Origin: Asterias amurensis
Taxonomy: Eukaryota; Echinodermata; Asteroidea; Forcipulatida; Asteriidae
Length of the DNA stretch: 64,000 nt
Assembly: GCF_032118995.1 (NCBI RefSeq)
Contig: NC_092662.1
Location: 16,009,701-16,073,700, forward strand
Reading direction: 5' to 3'
Each line of letters opens with the position of its first letter. The stretch's first letter is position 1. The position numbers were made by a program, and so were the translations under genes. Positions 1 to 9,803 of the stretch are shown piece after piece. The notes beneath the pieces were generated by a model. The model searched no databases. It worked only from the letters and a program-made list of their open reading frames with translations, and had not been told where the DNA came from.

Positions 1-54
1 GTGGTTGAGAATTTGGGGCAAGTAGGCCCACCAATCGTCACCGAAAACGCAATC

Positions 55-2428
55 ATGAACATGGCGGCGTATAAACGGGAAAATGTGGAGTTTCCCTACT
101 GCGAGGAGGTGTCCAAATACGAAAAATTGGCCAAGATAGGACAAGGAACATTTGGGTAAATAAATTTGTTATGAATAAAAACTGGTTTGGCTGTAGTGTA
201 AGTGGCTACGCAATAACCGTGTATTTCCGACACAACAATAAAGAGTTGACATAAATGAAATATGGAGGCCAGTGAATAATTTTTCACACATTTCATCGTT
301 GCAGTCTTCTTCAAAAAAAGACCTCCTGTGGTAAAGTATGTAGAGGGTGCACTTGAAAGTTGAAGTGAAAATGGTGTGAATTGCCAGTTTGGATGAATTG
401 AAACTAATTTTGTTAACTTATTTTATATTTATATTTATTATTTTTTATTATAAATAAAGTTTGTTGTTGTGTTACCATACGCAACGGTTAATCATGTTAA
501 TCATTCAAACCCACCATCACTGTGACTATCCTCCTGATGGTCACAGAGGATAGAGGGTTATGATTATCGCAATTTTTATATATTTTTTTATCCTCGTGCT
601 TTGTTATTAATATTAAAAATTGAATTTGTTTGTTTTTGTCAAACAGCGAAGTCTTCAAAGCCAGACATCGAAAGACACGCGCAGTTGTAGCTCTGAAGAA
701 AGTTCTCATGGAGAATGAGAAAGAGGGAGTAAGTTTGCCATCCTCTTTATTATTATATAACATTTCCTTTTGGTAGCCACAACTAGCGAAAAAGCTCTTT
801 CAGAACTTTCTTGTGTGAGCATAGTCTCGCATAGACTCCGGAGCAGCAGTCTCGCACTAGTCTCGTGAGATAGTTGTAAGAGAGCCATCTTGCTATCACC
901 GCGGCAGACATTAAACAACTTGTGCAAAATTCTAATATCTTGTCAAATATTACTAGTGATACAGATTGTAGGATCTACCTGCTGAAAAATGTTTGCTGTT
1001 TGTTTTACAAAAGAAATAACCCTGTTTGAATGTTTCTGTTGCAGTTTCCAATCACAGCCCTGAGAGAGATTAAAATTCTTCAACTTCTGAAACATGAGAA
1101 TGTGGTGTCACTACTGGAGATTTGCCGCACAAAAGGTAAATTCTCACCAACTACTTTTTTTTTTTCAAACAACTCCTGGGGATATGTGGGAGTAAACACT
1201 GTTCTGAAAGTTTGAAACATCTTTACAGAAATGAAGTTATCAAATGATAGTTTTACAGGCGAGGATTTCTTTGAAGAAGGAAGTTTTATGTGGGTATATG
1301 GACAGAAATTTCATTTCCCTTCTGGTAAATCCCTACAAGAAACAACAAATATTAGTTTTTTGTTAGGGAGTTTGTGCACTTGGAGGATTTCAAATAATAC
1401 TTGTTAATGATTGACTTTTTTTTTTAGAGGGAACTATTTGTCTTGAAGATTGGTTCTAAGAGATTACCTTAAATATTAAGTAATTAAGCAACAAGGGGAA
1501 CCAACTGAACAAAGAGAAAGTAATTTTAATATTTGTAACATGTCCTTGTTTTTCATTGTCACCAGCCACAATGTACAACCGCTACAAAGGGAGCATCTAT
1601 CTTGTCTTTGAATTCTGCGTCCACGACCTCGCAGGACTTCTCAGTAACCAGAACGTCAAGTTCTCCCTGGGCGAGATCAAAGAGATCATGAAGCAGTTGC
1701 TGAACGGTCTCTACTACATCCACAGCAACAAGGTCCTCCACCGAGACATGAAAGCCGCTAATATCTTCATCACCAAGGAAGGGAAGCTAAAGCTGGGCGA
1801 CTTTGGACTCGCCAGGGCGTTCAGCATGCCCAAACCAGGGCAAGGCAACCGGTACACAAACAGGGTAGTGACGCTGTGGTACCGTCCTCCGGAACTGCTG
1901 CTTGGCGAGAGGAACTACACGCCCGCCATCGACCTATGGGGTGCGGGTTGCATCATGGCGGAGATGTGGACTCGAAGCCCGATCATGCAGGGTAATACAG
2001 AGCAACATCAACTCACACTCATCAGTCATTTGTGTGGGTCGATAACGCCCGAAGTGTGGGCAGACGTCACTAACTTGGACATGTATCACAAACTAGAGCT
2101 GCCCCAGGGGCAGAAACGGAAGGTCAAAGACCGCCTGAAGAGCTACGTCAAGGACCAGTTTGCCCTGGACCTGATCGATAAACTGTTAACCCTCGACCCC
2201 AAGTCGCGGACGGACGCTGATCACGCATTGAACCACGACTTCTTCTGGAATGACCCGATGCCTTGTAGCCTGTCGGTGATGCTTTCGATGCACAACCAGT
2301 CCATGTTTGAGTATCTGGCGCCAAAGAGACGAATAAACCATGGACCCCAACCACACCAGCAGAGGCAGCCTCCGACTACAAGTCGACCGGGAAACGCCAC
2401 CGATGCAACGTATGATAGAATATTCTGA
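55..2428 (+). CDS. CDK9: Cyclin-dependent kinase 9 (P-TEFb catalytic subunit), complete, four exons
   Basis: Exons 55-155, 647-728, 1045-1135 and 1566-2428 join in frame to 378 codons; human CDK9 has 372. Visible motifs, in order: glycine loop GQGTFG (split by intron 1), catalytic lysine in VALKK, the C-helix PITALRE that gave the family its old name, catalytic loop HRDMKAAN, DFGLARAF, and the T-loop NRYTNRVVTLWYRPPE with the activating threonine. The tail ends in an acidic/aromatic segment like other CDK9s. Known role of the family: with cyclin T it phosphorylates the RNA polymerase II C-terminal domain and pause factors in the nucleus. Introns have GT-AG ends. Met-55 is chosen as the first ATG; Met-61 is a close alternative. 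Only 54 bases of leader are in the window. Exon 4 carries three quarters of the protein without introns. Confidence 0.97.
58..69 (+). promoter_or_regulatory. YY1-like motif overlapping the CDK9 start
   Basis: AACATGGCGGCG matches the AANATGGCG core that YY1 binds in many housekeeping promoters and also embeds the second in-frame ATG (61). Function is inferred from the motif alone. Confidence 0.3.
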
Positions 2429-4590
2429 GGAGGATCGTGATATCATGTTGGATACAGAACGTACTCTTGATATGCTAACAATTTCAGTTTTGCTGATTCT
2501 GAGAGTTTACACTGCTTCAAATTAAAAATGTTGCATCGGCGCAATAACCTTGTATAAAAGTATTTTGCACAACCGTCATATCTTGCACCAAAAAAGGTTC
2601 TGTGAAAAAAAACATTGCATCGTGGTGGATACTTGTTTTGTATGTGTTTATTTCCGGACTATTTAACCAAAAAATAGTTAATAGTCTGAAATTTTGACCC
2701 TAGAAGAGTCTTGAAGACTAAATAACAACAAAACATACATGAACAGGAATCTAAGTGTAACATAAGCAGTGAAGTGGAAATAAATTGACTGTATTTCAGG
2801 CCATTAACTTTTTTTGTATATGTACCTAAGGTCCTTTTGGTTGGTAAGCAGCTTGCAACAGTTAATTATATTTTCTCTAAGATACAGCTTTTTGCCAATT
2901 TCAAAGTGGCGCGTAATGAAAGTGCTACTTTAGGAGATGAAGCTTTGCAATGACACAACGAAATGTGGGATTGGTAATCAACGCCAAAGAAAGTTCATTT
3001 CAATCTGAATCAGCAAGTTTGTGCCAGTGTCAATCCCTAAGAAAATTAGTTGTATCTGGAATATCATCAAGCTAAGAAAATTTACAGACCCCCTGAATCA
3101 CAGCAGTAAAACAAAAAACAAACAGGATGAACTCATACAACTCAGATGTGGTTAGTAGCCGAGCAGGTGTTATTGAATCTCACAACTGAATATTCTAAAC
3201 ATCACTCGTTCCTCTTTTCACTGTAAATTAAAATGCATAATATAAATAAAAGGTAGCCTATAAACCCTGTTCTAAAGTGGAAAAAAACAATATTTACTGG
3301 TTCTGTACAGTTTATTTCAAAAGGTTGTTTTATCGTGTATCCACAAATCTTATTTCATTGAAGTAGTTGGATCAGTGATAAGTGCTCTGGGGTTGATCCC
3401 ACAAAGATAAGTCTGAACTTGGGACTATTCTAATCTTGAGAGTTATGAAAAGCTAATAAGATGTTACTTGAGTAAGACTAGTCTTAACTCTTTGTGAAAT
3501 CCACCCCTGGACATCTTGGTATAGGTAAGTTTGTCGAGTCAGTGCTTAAATGTAACTTGATTTTGCAAAAACATTGTATCTCATATAAAATGCTCCATGC
3601 AAAATTGCTACTCGACGCAAACTTGTTTTGTGTGAGATTTTTTAACCAAGATACAAAGTTTTGACAATTTCAAATTTGTGCGTAATGTAGGGAGATACAC
3701 TGTACAACATTTTACACTGACTTGACGAACTGCACCTACAAGCCTGTCCTAGTTTACCAAGTAAATCCAACACGCACAGCCTCACAACTCAACATACATG
3801 TTCATTGTACTCTCCTTATCTTCGCTTATCTTCATGTAATTCGAGAAAGTCCAAAAGCAGTACATATGACACACAATAACTGATTGTCCGTTTACATATA
3901 AATTATACATTCTGTTTTGTAGTGTGAACAGTAACATAAAATCAGCACAACAAAAATTCATCACAATGGGCTTAAGAAGTTGATTTAGGAGTTAAAATAG
4001 GGACAATTTAGTTCGCTCTTGATAAACCCTTTTAAATTTATACCATCACATAGTCATCCGCCATTTGCATAAGCAAGCAACAAGCACAAGGGTATGAGCA
4101 ACTTGAACTTTCAAAAAGGTCATTTTAAGGTCACATGGTGTAATGTAACCAATAAAAAAAGGGAGGAAAAAAAAAGATTTAAGCTAGCTATTTCAGCACC
4201 AAAATCTAACAAAACCAAGTTTTAAACAAATTGACCATGGTTCAGATAGATGAATTTGCATTCTCGAAAGAATATTATTATTATATTAAAACTTTTTAAA
4301 GACAAGACTATGTGCACATTTTTTTTAAGTGTGTGGTGATTTTGGGAGCATTAAATGACAATTTCAAATTCTAAAAAGCAGTCCCCCTTTTTGTTGTTTT
4401 AAACACCCTCAGTGCTGATGATACAAATGTCAAGTTTTTTCTTTTTAATCTCTCAGCACTTCATAAAGTATTCTTTCTAAAGACAACTTTGGCTTGTCAG
4501 GCAGAACGATTGCTGGAATAAGCCCTTTTTGTTTTGAATTCAGATAAACAACGTAAAGGAAAAAAGTTTCCATAATGCGGAGATCATCTG
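2429..4590. other. CDK9 3' UTR and following AT-rich intergenic DNA
   Basis: No further coding exon is visible downstream of the CDK9 stop. A canonical AATAAA on the plus strand at 2779-2784 is the best candidate polyadenylation signal, giving a 3' UTR of about 380 bases; an ATTAAA lies nearer at 2521. The rest is AT-rich with no gene that I recognise. Confidence 0.45.
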
Positions 4591-4595
4591 AACAT

Positions 4596-4983
4596 TTAAA
4601 GGAACACGTTGCCTTGGATCAGACGAGTTGGTCTATAAAAAGCGCTTGTAACCATGTTTTATAAAATGCGTATGGCTGGAAAGATGTTTTAAAGCAGAAT
4701 ACAATGATCCATACAAATTTGCCTCGAAATCGCGTGGTTTTTCTTTTACTGTGCGAACTAACACGGTCGGCCATTTATGGGAGTCAAAAACTTGACTCCC
4801 AAAAATGGCTGACCATTATAGTCTCCGAGGTAAAAGGAAACCGTGCAATTTCGAGGCATGTTTGCGTGGATCATTGTATTCTACTTTAACACCACTTTCT
4901 ACCCATATGCATTTTACAACAAACGGTTACAAACGCTTCTCAAAAACCAACTCAACCGATCCAAGGTAAAGTGTTCCTTTAAA
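4596..4983. mobile_element. Foldback MITE family B, copy 1
   Basis: The two halves are near-complete inverted copies of each other: it opens with AAAGGAACACGTTGCC and closes with the reverse complement (here slightly mutated, GTAAAGTGTTCCTTT). The centre is a small palindrome around GGGAGTCAAAAACTTGACTC. Three more copies lie at 21327, 35651 and 48276. No coding capacity: short ORFs inside are by-products of the palindrome. Confidence 0.85.
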
Positions 4984-5594
4984 GAGTGGGCTTTCTGCAG
5001 AATCAGGGAGAGTTGGTAGCTCTGGACTATAGAGGGATACACACGTACTGAATTATGCATGAGAATTTTTACAAGACAGCACCTTTAAAAGAAACAAAAC
5101 AAAAACAAATCTCTTGGAGCAGTACAATCAGATAGTCGACCTTTAAAAAAAAGCATCAGCGTCTTAAAGGAACAAAATACCATCTCAACAATCCGTTTCA
5201 AGACAATCCCCTATGTTTGTGTATTTACAAATGCATAGTTTTAAAAGGTTAAACTGTACACAATTTACATATTGTACAGATTTTTGTTGTATAAATAACA
5301 CTATTATTTAACAGGAAACATAATATTTGGCTACTTTCTGTGTGTTATACGATTGCAGCTCTTATAATTTAGTGTACTGTAGCCAGCATATGTGACTTAT
5401 TACATAACAAGATGGCCGCCATTAATTTTTAGTTGTTCTTAACCCAAGCAGTGACCTGTATTAAAGAAGTGTAATGCCATGCATCTTCTTATGAGACATT
5501 GCCCAAAAGCAAGATGGCCACTTCAAGGTGAGGGTTACACTTCACTGATTTGAGCTGTCAACCTAGATCAACTGCCACCAGGGCCACGTTGCCA

Positions 5595-5752
5595 CCTACA
5601 CCTGCGACTGAAACAGGGTTATTACCCCCTTCACAGTATGTAAGGATGTAGGCGAGGGTATCATCCACTAGGAGTCACCTACTCCTGGGGCTGAAACAGG
5701 GTAAACCACTTCACAGTATAAAAGGATGTAGGCATGGGTATCATCCACTAGG
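5595..5752. repeat. Two-copy tandem repeat, about 80 bp unit
   Basis: Two adjacent copies share CTGAAACAGGGT, TTCACAGTAT, AAGGATGTAGGC and GGGTATCATCCACTAGGA. On the minus strand each has a pyrimidine-rich stretch ending CCTGTTTCAG, a good 3' splice site. The one at 5608 could be the acceptor for the missing last RalGPS exon, but the codons that follow (Ser-Gln-Val-stop) do not resemble the known family C terminus. Confidence 0.6.
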
Positions 5753-5814
5753 AAACCTGGCTTGTAGAACAGAGTTAACTACTTTCTCAACGTTATACAA
5801 AAGCAATTCACCGA

Positions 5815-6000
5815 TCCAGTAGGCTCCGCCCACAACGCACGTGTGAGCAAGAACACGTGGGGCTCTCCAATGCCTTTCTAAACAACTCTGCCGCGCGCGC
5901 CAAGATACGTGCACGCATGTTGGACCTTATTTGTCAGACCTTCGTTGCGTTGTGATTGGTCAATACGCAATGGGGCGGAGCTTAGTGGATCAATCGATTA
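5815..6000. mobile_element. TIR element family F, copy 1
   Basis: Ends are inverted: GATCCAGTAGGCTCCGCCC at the left and the reverse complement of a close variant at the right (GGGCGGAGCTTAGTGGATC). Inside are an E-box CACGTG, a GCGCGCGC run and an ATTGG box. A second copy in opposite orientation is at 18988-19195. Too small to encode a transposase, so a non-autonomous element. Confidence 0.7.
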
Positions 6001-6115
6001 TGGTTAAGTGCCTTGCTCGAAGGGCACAACTATTATGACCGGATACCGACCCAGACTGCTGCTGACAACACAAGAGTTTGGGTTCATAGAACTAGACCCT
6101 CGGCCACAACACGCC
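6001..6115 (-). mobile_element. Degenerate tRNA-headed SINE fragment
   Basis: It contains GGTTAAGTGCCTTGCTCGAAGGGCACAA-like sequence, a decayed form of the AGTGTCTTGCTCAAGGACACAA block in the better SINE at 57145, followed by a weak tRNA-like head on the minus strand. Confidence 0.45.
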
Positions 6116-6689
6116 AAATCCCAAATTTTGAAGTTCTTGTTTGTAGGGAAAAAGTCACATATGCCAACTCTGCCTCAACTCATATTAATACTATAATAAA
6201 CTCATTAAAACTAGCTCTCTTAGAAATCATTCAGCCACTGAAGCTACACTAAGATTTTGTTGTTAATCTGCGATGCTTAGCTTCTACACAAGAGTACAGC
6301 AAAAAGTAGACCTTCAAAATACAGAGACCCCCTGCTCTGGTTTCCCGTGGTACTTTCAAAAGATTCTAGGCAACGATTCTCAGACCATCAAAGGTACCAG
6401 ACCGTTTCCCCCAAGGTACTCCAAAAAAACAGAACACAAATTAAAAAAATAAAATCATCTTTAAAACAAAACAAATTATGAGTTTGAAGAACCCCGTGCC
6501 TCCCCCCCCCCCAAACAAAACTAGTACAAAGACTGACCAAATCTTATCGATTAGCGGTTCAAGAACAGGATACCAGCATCCAAAATCAGTACTTCGTTTA
6601 TGCCTTAAAGACACTGGTTCCCTTTCCCTTTTTGCATCGATGATTGGCCGACATGAAATTCCCATTATGCATTATAATCACTGTGGTCG

Positions 6690-7080
6690 GTGCCAGTGCA
6701 TTCACATAATACATGTGTAACAACTTGAGCGGACTACCAACCAACTGACCTTAAGGTCAGTGCTGTAAGCTGAAAGAGGACGGACTTGGGTCATGATGCA
6801 CTCATAATTTATGACCTTTCTGGTTAGTACCCATGTATTCAAGTTTTACATGTTTAATAAGTTGAGTAGATTACCAACCAATTGACCTCTAGGTCAGTGT
6901 TGTGAGCTGAAGTAGAATGGACCTCGAGTCATGATGCACTCATACGATCTTTGTGTGATTGGTACCCATGCATTTACAAAACATGTCCAACAAGTTGAGC
7001 TGAGTACCAACCAAATGACCTCTAAGTCAGTGTTGTGAGCTAATAAAGTATCGACCCACGGCATGATGCAGTCATGGTGG
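6690..7080. repeat. Tandem repeat, about 135 bp unit, nearly three copies
   Basis: Units begin near 6721, 6859 and 6991 and share AAGTTGAG, ACTACCAACCAA, TGACCT.TAGGTCAGTG, GTGAGCTGAA and TCATGATGCACTCAT. The right end runs into a SINE. No ORF is conserved between units. Confidence 0.8.
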
Positions 7081-7090
7081 GAGTGCAGTC

Positions 7091-7345
7091 AGGTTGGCTC
7101 AGTGGTTTCTGTCCCTGCCTTTCACCTCTGTAGACTACGGTTCGATTCACAGACAGGAGCCTTGCCTGTGGATTTGGGTTTTCATTCCCTACCTGGCTGC
7201 GTGGGTTTTCCACATTGGGATTTTCCTCCCACATCTCAAGCTGAAATTCCTTCATTGTCTTCGCTACAAAAGTTGGTGTGATGTTTCCATAAGGATGCTT
7301 TGCCGACTACATAACTCAGATTCAGATTCAGATTCAGAGATGAAC
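7091..7345 (+). mobile_element. tRNA-derived SINE with a (GATTCA)n tail
   Basis: The head shows RNA polymerase III box A (TGGCTCAGTGG) and box B (GGTTCGATTC) at the usual spacing. The body contains GTGGGTTTTCC and GATTTTCCTCCCAC, which also occur in the SINE at 30897. It ends in a run of GATTCA units. A poly-purine/poly-G stretch follows. Confidence 0.75.
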
Positions 7346-7946
7346 TTGTAGGTTTTTTTAAGGGGAAGGGGGGACGGCCGGACTGTTATGCGTTGATTAA
7401 ACATCAGGGTTTCTCCGCTAGTAGATTGGCATTGAGCTGTATTGTAGGCTTATATGGGTCAGTCCAGTCTCATTGGAGAGGACAATCGATGCTGGATGGA
7501 TTATCTTTCAGATTTCTGCATGGCATCTTGACTCATTCTATTCTCAGTCAAAGGACATCAGGTTGGCTGGCGTCTGGAAGAGACAAGAGAGAGTTTCAAA
7601 GGTTTAATAATGACAGATAAGTAGGAGTTGAAACTTTGCATGGTGGGAGTATAATGAGGTAAGGTTTGCAGTAAAGGCCATGTGTAAAGCGCTTTTGAGT
7701 AGTTTTGGTTTTGAAAAGAACTGAAGGTTAACAACTCAATATTTCAACCACTAGCTCTGATGGTTCTTATACAACCCTCACTGTTGAAGGTCGTAGAGTC
7801 TGGGTTTATCATTTGCTTTAATGCAGCACTGTATTATACCAACCTAGGGATGAGGGTAAGGGAAAAAGATTTTTTTTTTTTTTTTAACAATCACACCCCC
7901 CCCCCAAAAAAAAAAAACAAGAATTTTTTTTTTTTATATTACTAAC

Positions 7947-9803
7947 CTTTGGCCCTTTGTGTTTCTTAGTCGCTTCATCCAGGTACCGGACCCACTGGCA
8001 AGCCATGGCGTATGAGGGCGCTTTATATTTATAGGAGTTCCCTATATGTACACAAAATGGAAAATGGAAAATAAATAATGTTATGTATTCAAAGTCTTAA
8101 AATAATAACAAATATACGAATTACACTTTCACAGATTTGTTAAGAACGTGCAACTTCAAAGGTATGTTGAAATGATGGCATTTCTACCGTTTGGTAACCC
8201 CTGGGGTTATAGATTCCGTAAAGCTTTTGGAAACAGTATCCAAAGCACTAGAGAAGTAGACCAATGAGCAGGATTTCTCCATTTGTGGAAAAAAATATTG
8301 CCTGATTTTTTTCACCAGGCCGACATAAAAGCCTGAATTCAGCCAAAAGACTGAACAATCTCATCCCTGAATGTTTGTATGAGAGATTGGCTGTTGCCAG
8401 CTTGGTGTTTGTATCCCTCGTGAGACAACAAACATACAAACAATCAAACAAATATTCTAATTTAAAAAAAGGGCTGGTTGGTTTGAGAAGAATATTTAAG
8501 GATGGCTCACCTTTGGCAAGGTCCGTTAGTAGAATGATGTTGTGTCCTCTCGTCTCTGGTAGCAAGACCACCCAGTCAATGATGGAAAATAACTTACAAG
8601 GCCTTATCTTAAACTGCAATGAAACAAAACACAGGGTTATGCTAAAACTACCGACAGTTATGACGGAAATATCAGGAAGGACTCAAGGTCTTTCACGGTG
8701 GTACAGATTTTAGTTGAGTTAACATTTTGAAAATAAAATAGAATTTGGTCCTTTATATAAAAAAAAGGTTTTTCAATAAAACGAATACCATAAACCATTT
8801 GTCGTACTCTCTGACTGCTAAATATCATCCACTGTGGCTCTAAAAGATAGATGTACCATGCAGCCTGCAAGATGATATCATTTGGTGACTGCGTCTTAAC
8901 AGTACACAGTCAACCCTCTCACTGTCTGACCATTTAGTATCATCCACTGTGGTTTTGAATGATAGATAAACTATGCTTTACTACAAAACGATATCATGTG
9001 GTAAATGCATCTTCCCAGTACACAGTCAACCCTCCTACTGTCTGACCATTCAATATAATCCACTCTGGTTTTGAATAATATTTTGTTTTACAACACCATG
9101 TGACCAACGTCAACACAGTCCACGGTCAACCTTTATACTGTCTGACCGTTCATTATCATCCACTGTAAAAAGCAAAAGTAACTTACATCTGATCTGTCGT
9201 GTCCAGTGAAGTACTTAGCTGCATAGTGTACAATGTTGGTGCCCCATAGACCCACCCAATACCTCGTCCACGCCGAAACCTAACCACCAACAAAACAAAA
9301 CAAACAATAATTTATCACATTTATAGTGCGCCGTCTCAAAGGTGTGTAGACAAAAATATCCACAGTAATAAACAAAATACATTAAACGAAATCAACGCAA
9401 AAAAAACATTTTCATTATACATTTGTCAAATCTACAAATGCAGCATTACACAAAATAAATTTCAAAATCTGACAAAGTACATAAAATATCCAAAAATCTA
9501 CAAATTTTCTCATTGAAAATAATAGAAACCAAGTGTCAAAGTTATGAATTTACTTACAGATACTTTTCTGCCTGATTTCATGTCCGGCTTCCTTTTCAAG
9601 TAACCTGAGTGAGGAAAGAAATCATTGTAAGGGGTCTCGATGTTCAAATACGCACAAAATACTGAAAACTTGCACAGACTATTGCAAGCCTTTGAGTGAA
9701 CTTTATGTAAAAACATTTGAAAGAGAACTCACCATGTATTTTGAAAGCAGAGATTGGCACTTCTGGTATACTCTGCACTAGGTCCTCGCAACTCTCAGTC
9801 AAA
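7947..9803 (-). CDS. RALGPS: RalGPS PH-domain exons (last five found)
   Basis: Exons 9733-9803, 9558-9604, 9187-9279, 8511-8613 and 7947-8041. They encode an acidic lead-in, then [29 protein letters not shown], a strand ending [12 protein letters not shown], and a C-terminal helix [16 protein letters not shown]. This is the PH fold with the invariant helix tryptophan, and it aligns with the human order SWTRYWVLL ... HAILWHKHLDDACK. The exon ends at 7947 with donor GTTAGT; reading through it gives a lysine-rich, low-complexity tail into poly(A)/poly(T), which argues for splicing rather than a stop here. Confidence 0.9.
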
